Assembly (NCBI GenBank): GCA_017527205.1
Contig: JAFXQK010000078.1
Coordinates: 1-64,000, forward strand
Direction: 5' to 3'
Length of the DNA: 64,000 bases
From: Lachnospiraceae bacterium
GTDB lineage: Bacteria; Bacillota; Clostridia; Lachnospirales; Lachnospiraceae
Shown piece by piece: positions 9,502 through 17,814 of the stretch. The notes beneath the pieces are model-generated. The model made no database searches. It was not told the DNA's origin and worked only from the letters and a program-made list of their open reading frames with translations. Position 1 is the stretch's first letter, and every line of letters begins with the position of its first letter. The position numbers and the translations under genes are program-made.

Positions 9502-9819
9502 TCTTTTTTGTGAAACCTTTTTGCAAATCTTGGCTCAGACAAGCGCAATGATCGCTTACTACCTGCTTTAAGTCGCTTACTTCCTTCAACCATGGTAAGC
9601 TTAACGCTTTTTATGTCCAATATCATTCCCTCAATGGCATCCCTCCCGTTTTTTGTTTTTTCAATTTTTACTACATTTGTTCTGAAAACTTGTGGCGAAA
9701 TGCCAGATTGCGGAAGGCGCTCACGATGACGCCAAGTGCCGCAAAGAAACATAGTTACCAGATAAAAAAAATGTATCACGTTCCCTGCCTTTTCGCAAGT
9801 CTCGCGATACATTTTATAA
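9502..9819. other. recA-cinA intergenic stretch, no supported gene
   Basis: Apart from the cinA terminator this part of the 408-bp recA upstream gap holds a low-complexity frame on the minus strand. A 42-codon version starting MILDIKSVKLTMVEG has no properly spaced Shine-Dalgarno sequence and resembles nothing I recognise. A half LexA site, GAACAAATGT, lies at 9673-9682 on the minus strand. I do not call a gene here. Confidence 0.5.
9764..9815 (-). terminator. Terminator after cinA
   Basis: Stem AAATGTATC / GATACATTT (5' arm at 9806-9814 in transcription order, 3' arm at 9769-9777) with a large loop, followed on the minus strand by TTTTTTT. It starts within 15 nt of the cinA stop codon. Confidence 0.75.
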
Positions 9820-11079
9820 TTATTTAAGGATTTCCTTACTGAGATATTCCAAAACGCAGCTTCTCGCCAGCATCAGTGCCGCCGCAACGGAGGCTCTGCG
9901 GATTTTTTCCCGCGTCCCCTTAAAATGACATTCCTTGACGGTAACCTTACCCTTGACGTTACAGCTGATATAAACGAGTCCCACGGGCTTTTCCTTGGTT
10001 CCGCCGTCAGGCCCCGCGATGCCAGTCACGGCCAGGCCAACGTCCGTCTTCGTCTCCATGAGAAGACCCTTGACCATTTCCTCCGCCGTCTGCTTGCTGA
10101 CCGCGCCATATTTTTGCAGCGTTCCCTTCTTCACGCCAAGGAGCTTTCTTTTCGCCTTGTTGGAATAGGTCACAAAACCAGCCTTATAAAGCTCTGAGAC
10201 ACCCGGTACGTTGATGATGGTCGCCGAAAGCATTCCTCCCGTACAGGACTCCGCACAGCTGATGGTCAGCCCTGCGCCCTGCAAAAGATCCACCAGTGCC
10301 TTCTCGAGTGTCACGCCTTCATCGGCAGAATAAATGCTGTTTCCAAAACGTGCCTTCAGCTCCTTTACCAGGGGCTTGATCAGCTTGCTCGCGTCCTTCG
10401 CAGTACCTGCCTTCGCCGTAACGCGCACGTGCACCTCACCCGTCTTGGCATAGGTTGCAATCGTAGGATTGCTTTGCTGATCAATCAGATCGCGAAGCTG
10501 CTGCTCCACAAAGCTCTCAGACAATCCACAGGTCTTTACGGTCTGTGAGAGGATGATGTTGGGCGATAGCTCCTGCAGATAAGGGATCGCGCTCTCCTCA
10601 AACATCAGCTGTAATTCCTCCGGAGGTCCCGGGAGTAAAAGAAAATGATTCTTTTTTGCCTTGACGGCGATGCCGGGTGCCGTTCCGTTATGATTCGGGA
10701 AAACAATGCTTCCCTCAGGCACCATGGCCTGCTTCCAATTGTTTTCCGTAGGCTTCATTTCCCTCGCCGCAAAATACTCAGCGATCATTTTCTTGCTCGC
10801 CTCGTCCATCACAAGCTTCTTTCCGCAATACTCTGCCACGGTTTCCTTCGTCAGGTCATCCTGCGTCGGCCCAAGCCCACCCGAGAGCACGATCACCTCG
10901 CTGCGCTTCGCCGCCATGTCCAAGGTCTCCAAAAGCCTCTCACGGTTGTCTCCCACCACTGTCTGGTAAAAGCAGGACATGCCAAGCCCGGCAAGCTGCT
11001 CCGCAAGATAAGCGGCGTTCGTGTTTACGATGTTTCCAAGCAAAAGCTCCGTACCTACGCAAATGATTTCTGCAGTCAT
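9820..11079 (-). CDS. cinA: CinA family protein (competence/damage-inducible; NMN deamidase domain)
   Basis: A 419-residue two-domain protein. The N-terminal MoaB/MogA-like CinA domain (EIICVGTELLLGNIVNTNAAYLA; SGGLGPTQDDLTKE) is linked to ADP-ribose pyrophosphatase activity in the family. The C-terminal PncC/NMN amidohydrolase domain (SCAESCTGGMLSATI; VGLAVTGIAGPDGG) recycles the NAD by-product nicotinamide mononucleotide. The start at 11079 is preceded by GGAGGAAAGA; an in-frame ATG 12 codons earlier lacks that spacing. Position between pgsA and recA is the classic Firmicutes order. A terminator separates it from the recA promoter. Confidence 0.95.
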   Translation of the reverse strand: MTAEIICVGTELLLGNIVNTNAAYLAEQLAGLGMSCFYQTVVGDNRERLLETLDMAAKRSEVIVLSGGLGPTQDDLTKETVAEYCGKKLVMDEASKKMIAEYFAAREMKPTENNWKQAMVPEGSIVFPNHNGTAPGIAVKAKKNHFLLLPGPPEELQLMFEESAIPYLQELSPNIILSQTVKTCGLSESFVEQQLRDLIDQQSNPTIATYAKTGEVHVRVTAKAGTAKDASKLIKPLVKELKARFGNSIYSADEGVTLEKALVDLLQGAGLTISCAESCTGGMLSATIINVPGVSELYKAGFVTYSNKAKRKLLGVKKGTLQKYGAVSKQTAEEMVKGLLMETKTDVGLAVTGIAGPDGGTKEKPVGLVYISCNVKGKVTVKECHFKGTREKIRRASVAAALMLARSCVLEYLSKEILK

Positions 11080-11123
11080 TCTTTCCTCCTCCCATCCATT
11101 GATGGGAACTCTCATTGCCTTCT

Positions 11124-11756
11124 CTATTTTGTATCCTTCATGACGTCTTTATTCTTCCAAACGTAATCCACCAGGGAAATGATGGTCAGTGCCAGGGCAA
11201 TGATCATGATGATGGTCGTCAGAATAGAAAATATCTTGCCTCCGCCAAAATCAGCAAAGATCGGCACGTCCTCCACGATCATCATTCCGATCATGATCAT
11301 CTGAAAGGTGGTCTTAAACTTTCCCCAATAGCTGGCCGCAATGACCACGCCCTTGTCAGATGCGATCAGTCGGAATCCACTGATGATAAACTCCCTGCTG
11401 ATAATGATGACGACGATCCAAGAGGGAATCCTTCCCATCTCAACAAGCACGATCATCGCCGCGCAGACCAAAAGCTTGTCTGCCAAGGGATCCATGAATT
11501 TCCCAAAGTTTGTCACTAAATGGTATTTTCTGGCAATCTTTCCGTCTAACATGTCCGTCAGACTTGCGATGATAAACACTGCCAGCGCGATAAACTCCGC
11601 CACCGCAGATTCCTTGCCAAAAATAGCCTGAAACCATCCCCAGCCCTCGTGGCTGCCAAGGAGCAGCACCACAAACGGCAAGATCATGACGACACGAATG
11701 ATCGTCAGCTTATTTGGCAAATTCATTTTTTCTTTTTTCCCCGTTTCAGTCATCAT
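11124..11756 (-). CDS. pgsA: CDP-diacylglycerol-glycerol-3-phosphate 3-phosphatidyltransferase
   Basis: Integral membrane enzyme making phosphatidylglycerol phosphate, the committed step to phosphatidylglycerol and cardiolipin. The CDP-alcohol phosphotransferase signature D-G-x2-A-R-x8-G-x3-D-x3-D is complete in DMLDGKIARKYHLVT followed by NFGKFMDPLADK (about 67-92). Several hydrophobic helices fill the rest of the 210 residues. The start at 11756 (MMTETGKK) has GGAG 6 nt upstream and overlaps the rimO stop by 11 nt, implying coupling. The alternative MNLPNKL start at 11726 matches many family members and cannot be excluded. Confidence 0.94.
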   Translation of the reverse strand: MMTETGKKEKMNLPNKLTIIRVVMILPFVVLLLGSHEGWGWFQAIFGKESAVAEFIALAVFIIASLTDMLDGKIARKYHLVTNFGKFMDPLADKLLVCAAMIVLVEMGRIPSWIVVIIISREFIISGFRLIASDKGVVIAASYWGKFKTTFQMIMIGMMIVEDVPIFADFGGGKIFSILTTIIMIIALALTIISLVDYVWKNKDVMKDTK

Positions 11757-13074
11757 ACACTTCTCCGATTAGATCATATTCATTGGCATCGGTCACCATG
11801 ACCTTCACCAAATCTCCCGTCATCAGGTTTGCCGTTGTATTCAGGAAAAGATATCCATCCACGTTCGGTGCATCCCGATAGGTTCTCGCAACATAGGTAT
11901 CCTCGTCCGCAACCTTCCCCTCGATCATAACGACAAGAATGCGCCCGACCATCTCTTCTGCCTTCTCAAAGGCAATTTCCTGCTGAAGTTCCATGAGTTC
12001 ATCGCGTCTTTGACACTTGATCTCCTCCGGAATTTGGTCCTCCATCACATCTGCCGCCGTGTCTTCCTCCCTGGAATAGGGGAACACGCCAAGGCGGTCA
12101 AACTCCATTTCATCCACGAAATTATAAAGCTCTTCAAAGTCCTCCTGCGACTCACCGGGGAATCCGCTGATCAGCGTCGTTCGAAGACAAATGTCAGGAA
12201 TCCGCTCCCGCAGCCTTGCAATCACTCCGCGAAGTGACGCCTGATCCGTCCTTCTTCCCATGCGCTTTAACACCGCATCCGATGCATGCTGAATGGGAAT
12301 GTCTAAGTAATGGCAGATCTTCGGCTCGGTCGCCATCACCTCAATCAGCTCATCCGTGATTTCCTCCGGATAGCAATATAAAATACGAATCCAATAAATT
12401 CCAGAAATCTTCGCCAGCTTTTGCAAAAGCTCCGGCAGGCACTTTTTCCCGTACAGGTCAACGCCGTACAGCGTCGTCTCCTGTGCCACCAGAATTAATT
12501 CTTTAACGCCCTTCTGCGCCAGACCCTCCGCCTGTGCAAGAAGTGTCTCCATGGGAATGCTTCGATAACCGCCACGAACCTTTGGAATAATGCAATAGGT
12601 ACAATGCTTGTCACAGCCTTCAGCAATCTTCAAATAGGCATAATGCCCGCCCGTGGTCACGATCTGAGGTAATCCTGCCACTGGTGTCTCATTCAAATCA
12701 CGAAAATAATTTTTCGGTGCCTTGGCAAGCACGCCCTCCAGCGCTTCGACGATCTCCTTGATGGCATTCGTTCCCACGATGGCATCCACCTCAGGGATTT
12801 CCTTTTGGATTTCATCACGGTAACGCTGTGCAAGGCATCCGCAGGCCAAAAGAGCCTTGATCTCGCCTGTCTTTCTGCGCTCCGCAAATTCCAACAGCGT
12901 ATTGATGCTCTCCTCCTTGGCATCTCCGATAAAGCAACAGGTATTGACGATGACAGCCTCCGCTTCATCCTCGTCATCCGTAAAGGTATGCCCCTTCGCT
13001 TCCAGAAGTCCCAGCATCATCTCGGTATCCACTAAGTTTTTATCGCATCCCAGGGAAGTAAATAGTATCTTCAA
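11746..13074 (-). CDS. rimO: Ribosomal protein S12 methylthiotransferase RimO
   Basis: Radical-SAM enzyme that thiomethylates the conserved aspartate of S12. Domain order in 442 residues: an N-terminal UPF0004 domain with its own cluster cysteines (SLGCDKNLVDTE, NTCCFI, ACGCLAQRY), the radical-SAM motif CDKHCTYC (about 153-160), and a C-terminal TRAM domain (about 375-440). The start codon is TTG at 13074, supported by GAGG 8 nt upstream and by the canonical MKILFTSLGC beginning. It is the gene before pgsA and overlaps it. Confidence 0.96.
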   Translation of the reverse strand: MKILFTSLGCDKNLVDTEMMLGLLEAKGHTFTDDEDEAEAVIVNTCCFIGDAKEESINTLLEFAERRKTGEIKALLACGCLAQRYRDEIQKEIPEVDAIVGTNAIKEIVEALEGVLAKAPKNYFRDLNETPVAGLPQIVTTGGHYAYLKIAEGCDKHCTYCIIPKVRGGYRSIPMETLLAQAEGLAQKGVKELILVAQETTLYGVDLYGKKCLPELLQKLAKISGIYWIRILYCYPEEITDELIEVMATEPKICHYLDIPIQHASDAVLKRMGRRTDQASLRGVIARLRERIPDICLRTTLISGFPGESQEDFEELYNFVDEMEFDRLGVFPYSREEDTAADVMEDQIPEEIKCQRRDELMELQQEIAFEKAEEMVGRILVVMIEGKVADEDTYVARTYRDAPNVDGYLFLNTTANLMTGDLVKVMVTDANEYDLIGEVYDD

Positions 13075-13297
13075 AGTTCAAACCTCACTCATAAAAACAA
13101 AGCGGTCGCTTGTTTTCGTTCCTTACTCATAAAAACCATCCGCTTCGCGGATGTCGTCGCTTCGCGACTTGTGTTTTTATTTCGTACACGCTCGGGCGAA
13201 AACAAATGCCCGCTTCGCGGTCGCTTGTTTTCGTTCCTCGCTTTACGTAATACAGCCGGGGCACGAGGCTCCGGCTGCTGTTTTGGCAATCGCCCAA
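13075..13297. repeat. rpoZ-rimO spacer rich in mini-hairpins and direct repeats
   Basis: No gene is supported in this stretch. It contains an exact 22-bp direct repeat (13102-13123 and 13217-13238, GCGGTCGCTTG...TTCCT), two copies of CTCATAAAAAC, and three mini-hairpins with a TTC triloop: CATCCGC-TTC-GCGGATG (13137-13153), GTCGC-TTC-GCGAC (13156-13168) and CCGC-TTC-GCGG (13210-13220). A CAGCCGG / CCGGCTG hairpin (13252-13276) lies just past rpoZ. A near copy of the segment 13212-13242 recurs at 47641-47671. Confidence 0.8.
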
Positions 13298-13546
13298 TTA
13301 TTTGGTCTCGTCGTCTCCAAGAATCTTGATCTTGCCTGCGTTCAGCTCATCTACGGCAATGGAAAGAGGCTTCTTTCCCTTCTCATCTACCAGAGGTTCA
13401 TCTCCGGAAATAATCTGACGTGCCCTCTTGGCCGTTGCCATTACGATGGAATAACGACTGTTGACTACGGGAGTCTCACCGGGCTCCACGTCACTGTTTA
13501 CTACCTTCATCAAATCTGTATAAGACGGATGTAACATTTCACTCAC
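13298..13546 (-). CDS. rpoZ: DNA-directed RNA polymerase omega subunit
   Basis: Small subunit that assists assembly of the beta' chain. The 82 residues include SYTDLMKVVN, the hallmark NSRYSIVMATAKRARQII and a basic C-terminus with KKPLSIAVDELNAGKI. The frame opens with GTG at 13546 (AAAGGA 4 nt upstream). An ATG three codons later (13537, MLHPSYTDLM) has AAGG at good spacing and is about equally likely. It follows gmk directly in the conserved yicC-remA-gmk-rpoZ order, so it belongs to that operon. Confidence 0.95.
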   Translation of the reverse strand: MSEMLHPSYTDLMKVVNSDVEPGETPVVNSRYSIVMATAKRARQIISGDEPLVDEKGKKPLSIAVDELNAGKIKILGDDETK

Positions 13547-13559
13547 CTTGTCCTTTCTA

Positions 13560-14198
13560 CTATTTCTGTTCCAGTTGGAAATCCTTCATTTCCTCCCGGA
13601 TGCGTGCAATGAAATCCTTTCTTCTCACGGGCTCGTTGCGGGCTGCCTCAATCATGGCATGCAACTCCTTCACGCAAAGCTCCAGATCATCATTGATCAC
13701 AATATAATCATAGGCATCCATGCCTTCTGATTCTTCATAAGCCCGAGACAGACGCTTCGCAATCACTTCGCTGGTCTCGGTTCCGCGCCCCTCCAGACGG
13801 CGGCGCAGCTCCTCCGCACAAGGCGGCGTTACAAACAACAGCAATGACTCAGGGAACTTCTTTTTAATTTGCAGGGCACCCTGAATTTCAATCTCCAGAA
13901 TGACATCCTTTCCTGCTGCCAGCTGTTCCTCCACGTAAGCCCTTGGGGTTCCGTAATAATTATCACAATACGTAGCATACTCGATCAGGCCATTCTCTGC
14001 AATGGTTTTTTCAAACTTGTCTCTGTCGACGAAGAAATATTCCACGCCGTCCTGCTCTCCCTCACGAGGCTTTCTGGTCGTCATGGAGATGGACAATGCA
14101 TAATTGTCATAGTTCTGCAAGAGCTTCTTTACTAACGTTCCCTTGCCGGCCCCGGAAAATCCCGAGATCACCATCAAGATTCCTTTCTTTGCTTCCAA
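13560..14198 (-). CDS. gmk: Guanylate kinase
   Basis: Phosphorylates GMP to GDP with ATP. The 212-residue protein has P-loop SGFSGAGKGTLVKKLL, the GMP-binding region TTRKPREGEQDGVEYFFVDRD and IEYATYCDNYYGTPRAYVEE, and the lid arginines (SEVIAKRLSRAYEE). The start codon is TTG at 14198, supported by AAAGGAGGACTAGAT in which the remA stop codon is embedded; the two genes are separated by 2 nt and surely coupled. The unusual start may limit translation relative to remA. Confidence 0.96.
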   Translation of the reverse strand: MEAKKGILMVISGFSGAGKGTLVKKLLQNYDNYALSISMTTRKPREGEQDGVEYFFVDRDKFEKTIAENGLIEYATYCDNYYGTPRAYVEEQLAAGKDVILEIEIQGALQIKKKFPESLLLFVTPPCAEELRRRLEGRGTETSEVIAKRLSRAYEESEGMDAYDYIVINDDLELCVKELHAMIEAARNEPVRRKDFIARIREEMKDFQLEQK

Positions 14199-14200
14199 AT

Positions 14201-14467
14201 CTAGTCCTCCTTTTCCTCCTCCGGCGCAAGATCCTCCTGCGCTCTGCCGGCAATGGTCTCCGGAAGTAATGCCGAGAGCACTACCTGATTATTCTCCATC
14301 ACGAGAACGGACTTCGTCTTTCGCCCCTGCGTGGCATCAATGGCCATGCCCGTCTCCTTCGCCTTCTGTACGAGACGCTTAATCGGCGCCGCATCAGGAC
14401 TGACAATGGCGATGATTTTTTCCGTATTAACAATATTTCCAAAACCAACGTGAATTAATTTGTTCAT
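14201..14467 (-). CDS. remA: RemA / DUF370 family DNA-binding regulator
   Basis: An 88-residue protein of the family that in Bacillus subtilis activates biofilm matrix and osmoprotection genes. Typical blocks are NKLIHVGFGNIVNTEKIIAI, PIKRLVQKAKETGMAIDATQ and GRKTKSVLVMENNQVVLSAL. Neighbours yicC upstream and gmk downstream are the conserved context. No Shine-Dalgarno sequence precedes the ATG at 14467. Instead TATAAT (14474-14479) ends 6 nt before it, so a leaderless transcript is conceivable although no convincing -35 is present. Confidence 0.92.
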   Translation of the reverse strand: MNKLIHVGFGNIVNTEKIIAIVSPDAAPIKRLVQKAKETGMAIDATQGRKTKSVLVMENNQVVLSALLPETIAGRAQEDLAPEEEKED

Positions 14468-14556
14468 AATAATATTATAACGCCAAAGTTCCATGCACTG
14501 GATCGTGAGCAAGCTCCCGCCCAGCGCATGCCACATTGTCTGTGCATGGCTCAATG

Positions 14557-15435
14557 CTATTCAATATTTTGTATTTGTTCTCTGACTTTCTCGATTTCGG
14601 TTTTGAGTTCGATGCCGCAGTTGGAGATTTCAAGGTCGTTTGACTTAGACAGAATGGTGTTGGCTTCACGATTCATCTCCTGTGCGATGAAGTCCAGCTT
14701 TCTTCCGATGCTGCCACCCTCAATCAAAGCATTTTTCGTGGTCTCCACGTGACTGCGAAGCCGAACCATCTCCTCATCTACGCAAACCTTATCGGCAAAG
14801 ATCGTGACCTCCGTAACGAGACGATTCTCGTCCACGGTATTGTCCCCAAGCATCTCCTTCACCTTCTCCTGAAGCTTCTGGCGATACTCGGCAATGATCT
14901 GAGGACTTCTTTCCGCAATAAAGTCAACCAGGCTTAACATGTTGTCCAGCTTTGCAATCAGATCATTTTTCAGGTTCTCACCCTCGACGATCCTGCTCTG
15001 CACAAACATCTCAGCCGCACCATCCAGAGCCTTTTTCAGCTCCTTCCAGATTTCTTCCTCATCGCCGTCATTCTCCTCCATGGTGAACACGTCAGGATAC
15101 TTTGACAGAGTGGAAACACGAATGTCATCCTCTAAGCCAAAATCCTGCTGCATCTGGCGCAGGTATTTCAAATACTCTGCTGCCAATTCCTGATTATAGT
15201 GCACGTTGGAAGTATTCTCAGAGAGATCCTCATAGGTAATAAAAAGATCAATTTTACCTCTGGTAATGTAGTTCTTTAACTCATTTCGAATGGAAGATTC
15301 AAAGAAATTCAACTTCTTTGGCATCTTTATGTTAACGTCCAAATAGCGGTGATTTACGGCCTTCATCTCCACCGTAAACTTTCTGTTATTTTCCGCCACT
15401 TCACATCGGCCGAAACCGGTCATGCTCTTGATCAT
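14557..15435 (-). CDS. yicC: YicC/YloC family endoribonuclease
   Basis: A 292-residue cytoplasmic protein of the YicC family, members of which have been reported as RNA endonucleases. Signature segments are the N-terminal IKSMTGFGRCEV, VEMKAVNHRYLDVNIKMPK and the C-terminal IGRKLDFIAQEMNREANTI and SKSNDLEISNCGIELKTEIE. It is first in the operon yicC-remA-gmk-rpoZ and is preceded by a strong sigma-A-type promoter. Confidence 0.95.
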   Translation of the reverse strand: MIKSMTGFGRCEVAENNRKFTVEMKAVNHRYLDVNIKMPKKLNFFESSIRNELKNYITRGKIDLFITYEDLSENTSNVHYNQELAAEYLKYLRQMQQDFGLEDDIRVSTLSKYPDVFTMEENDGDEEEIWKELKKALDGAAEMFVQSRIVEGENLKNDLIAKLDNMLSLVDFIAERSPQIIAEYRQKLQEKVKEMLGDNTVDENRLVTEVTIFADKVCVDEEMVRLRSHVETTKNALIEGGSIGRKLDFIAQEMNREANTILSKSNDLEISNCGIELKTEIEKVREQIQNIE

Positions 15436-15492
15436 GTTTTGCTATCCCTTCTGCGACCCTCCCCTTTAGGACTTTGTCGCACATTCCGTATT

Positions 15493-15521
15493 ATTATATT
15501 CCAAACTTTTGACCTCGTCAA
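15493..15521 (-). promoter_or_regulatory. Promoter of the yicC-remA-gmk-rpoZ operon
   Basis: On the minus strand: -35 TTGACG (15516-15521), 17-bp spacer, -10 TATAAT (15493-15498). It sits 58 bp before the yicC start codon. Confidence 0.85.
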
Positions 15522-15534
15522 GACAAACGTCAAA

Positions 15535-17814
15535 TCAATGCTTTTTTGTCCTCCGAATCGTCTTCCGCAGTGCCACCAGTTGACTTCTGAGCTCTTCATA
15601 ATTCTCCGGTCCTTCAGGTGCAAAAAAGATTCGATACAAGGTCTGCGTCAGTGCCTCTGATATGTCCGCGCCATAATGCTCCTGCATCCAGGCAAGCTCC
15701 TCCTTCGGTGTCGTCAGCTTCGCGAAATCCTCATCCCTCTCCTTCAGGAATCCGGTCAGTCGCCCATACTCCAGCCGTACCCTCTCCCGTCCAGGAAGAA
15801 GCGTCTCACGATGCCAGGAAAGCAGCCGGCGTGCCAGGAAGATTGCAACCACGATGCCGGCAGCGATCCCTAAAAAGCCCATGCTGCCAGCCAGCGCATT
15901 TTCGATATTCTGCGCGATCTGCTGCTGATTTTGTGCATCCTGCGCGTTCTGATTGTTTCCGGCTCCCAAAAAGGCTTCCCAGAAGCCTCCGGTCTCCTCT
16001 TCCTCTTCCTCAATGGCGGCGGGCGTTACTTCCACGACCACCCAGCCCTGATCCTCAAGATAAATCTCAACCCACGCATGTCCCTGTGCATCCGGAATTT
16101 CCAGCTCGAGCAATGCCGTTTCACCCAGCGGCGAATACCCTTCATAATAGTCCTCATAGGGTACGTCCTCCAGGATTTTACCATCCGTCACCACGTCCGT
16201 GTACGTAAATACGTACCCTTCCACGTAACGAGCCGGGATTCCCATGTTTCGAAGCATCATGGTTCCCGCAGAGGCAAAGTGCGAGCAATATCCCTTTTTA
16301 TTCTTCGAAAGGAAATAAGAGATGTAATCCATGCCTCCAAAATAATAACCGGGCCTTAACGTATAACGGTATTTCTCCGAGAAAAATCTGGCCACCTGCG
16401 CGGCAATCTCCACCGGGGATCCGGAAAGCCCTGCCTCCTTGCAGGCTGCATCCACCGCCTTCTTACAGATGGTCGGAACCGTCAGATATCGCTCGCTGAT
16501 GCCTTCCTCCTCCCTGCCAGGAACGGCTGCGCCGCTCACCAAGGGATAATACACATATCGATTTCCGCTGATTGCGCCTTCAGGCCAATTCTCCCTTGCA
16601 ATCGCTGAGCCATCCACCGGACTCGAATAATACGGCCTGTACTGAAGATTTACCCTTCCATCCATGGAGTAAACCTCCATGATGCCGCGCGACTGCACCC
16701 TGTCATCCTGCTCAAACAGCTGTGCGCGTCCGTCTGCCTCCCACTTTAAGAGTCCAGCGCCTTTGCCCAGATAATCCGTTGCCCTAGTCCATTGCTTTCC
16801 GTCATAATCAAGGCCCGTGAAGGCCTTCAAATACGTAGGATTCATGCTATAGGGCGTAAAGCGCACGATCAGGTCTGTCTCATTGTCCGGCATGAACATG
16901 CTGTTTTGCGACAACTGTCCTTCGCTGACGCCTCCGCCTGCGCCTCCGTTCATAAAGAGCGCCGCAAGACCATAGGTCGCATACGTAACTGCCGATTCTT
17001 CCGTTGCCGCTTTCACGGGGTTTTTAGGAACATAGGCACGGTAGCGGATCCTCGGAATTAGGATGGCAAACAAAAGCACCACGCCCGCAGCCAATGCCAT
17101 TCCCACGGGCAACGCCTGTTTTATCTGCGCCGATACGTGTTTTTTCACCTTCGCGCATTGCAAAATCCCCATGGTGACATAGCCGGATAACAGCAAAAAC
17201 ATATGAAAGGCATCCGGCGCCTTTTCGAAATAAATGGGGATTAAATAGATCGGTGCCGTCAAAAGGATGGTACGCACAAGGCTGACCTTGTACTGCAGAC
17301 GAATCACCATAAGAATGACCAGAACGACTCCCACAAAAAGAGCAATGGCCGTGATCGTCAAATAGGAATCTTCCACCTGAAGATTATAAAGACCTCCGCC
17401 CGTAATGCCAAGGTATGCCTGGGCGGCCTCGTAAACCTCATTGACAATGGCATAGGTCCCGCTGTTTAAGATCATAAACTGCTTCAGTGCGACATAGGCA
17501 TAGACAATAAATACGCCAATCACGCAGAGATTCGTGAACCATTTTTTCTCGGTCTCATAAATAAAGGACAGAAGGAGCGCCAGTCCCAAAACTCCCGCCA
17601 TGCAAAGCACGCGGTTATACTCAAGGCCATAGGCATTGAGAAATCCTCCCACGGCGCCATAGGAAACCATGAAAACCAGCAGCGCCTTAGAAAGCGCCGC
17701 CATGATGTCATACTTTTCTTTTTTTACCGCATCGGAAAGCTCGATCTGGGCGGGCTTTTTCTTTCTCCACCATCGCTTCCCGTTATCTGACGTAAGTCCC
17801 TTGATATGTTCCAT
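15535..17814 (-). CDS. Transglutaminase-like membrane protein (TgpA type)
   Basis: A 759-residue protein. About the first 250 residues hold some seven hydrophobic helices. An extracytoplasmic transglutaminase-like cysteine-protease fold follows, with catalytic Cys in KKGYCSHFASAGTMMLRNMG (about 500), His in DAQGHAWVEIYL (about 580) and a downstream Asp/Glu-containing strand WVVVEVTP. Then come an acidic/Gln-Asn-rich linker, one further TM helix (about 640-665) and a cytoplasmic tail. It is encoded last in moxR-DUF58-transglutaminase and overlaps the DUF58 gene by 32 nt. In other bacteria this trio is inferred to act on envelope proteins or polysaccharides; the substrate is unknown. Confidence 0.9.
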   Translation of the reverse strand: MEHIKGLTSDNGKRWWRKKKPAQIELSDAVKKEKYDIMAALSKALLVFMVSYGAVGGFLNAYGLEYNRVLCMAGVLGLALLLSFIYETEKKWFTNLCVIGVFIVYAYVALKQFMILNSGTYAIVNEVYEAAQAYLGITGGGLYNLQVEDSYLTITAIALFVGVVLVILMVIRLQYKVSLVRTILLTAPIYLIPIYFEKAPDAFHMFLLLSGYVTMGILQCAKVKKHVSAQIKQALPVGMALAAGVVLLFAILIPRIRYRAYVPKNPVKAATEESAVTYATYGLAALFMNGGAGGGVSEGQLSQNSMFMPDNETDLIVRFTPYSMNPTYLKAFTGLDYDGKQWTRATDYLGKGAGLLKWEADGRAQLFEQDDRVQSRGIMEVYSMDGRVNLQYRPYYSSPVDGSAIARENWPEGAISGNRYVYYPLVSGAAVPGREEEGISERYLTVPTICKKAVDAACKEAGLSGSPVEIAAQVARFFSEKYRYTLRPGYYFGGMDYISYFLSKNKKGYCSHFASAGTMMLRNMGIPARYVEGYVFTYTDVVTDGKILEDVPYEDYYEGYSPLGETALLELEIPDAQGHAWVEIYLEDQGWVVVEVTPAAIEEEEEETGGFWEAFLGAGNNQNAQDAQNQQQIAQNIENALAGSMGFLGIAAGIVVAIFLARRLLSWHRETLLPGRERVRLEYGRLTGFLKERDEDFAKLTTPKEELAWMQEHYGADISEALTQTLYRIFFAPEGPENYEELRSQLVALRKTIRRTKKH

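Noticed and set aside
9498..9812. Possible small SOS gene upstream of recA
   Set aside because: No properly spaced SD, low-complexity basic product, and overlap with the recA promoter and cinA terminator. Only a half LexA site is present.
13089..13289. 66-codon frame between rimO and rpoZ
   Set aside because: It runs through mini-hairpins and direct repeats; composition is Arg/Lys/Pro-rich with no SD.
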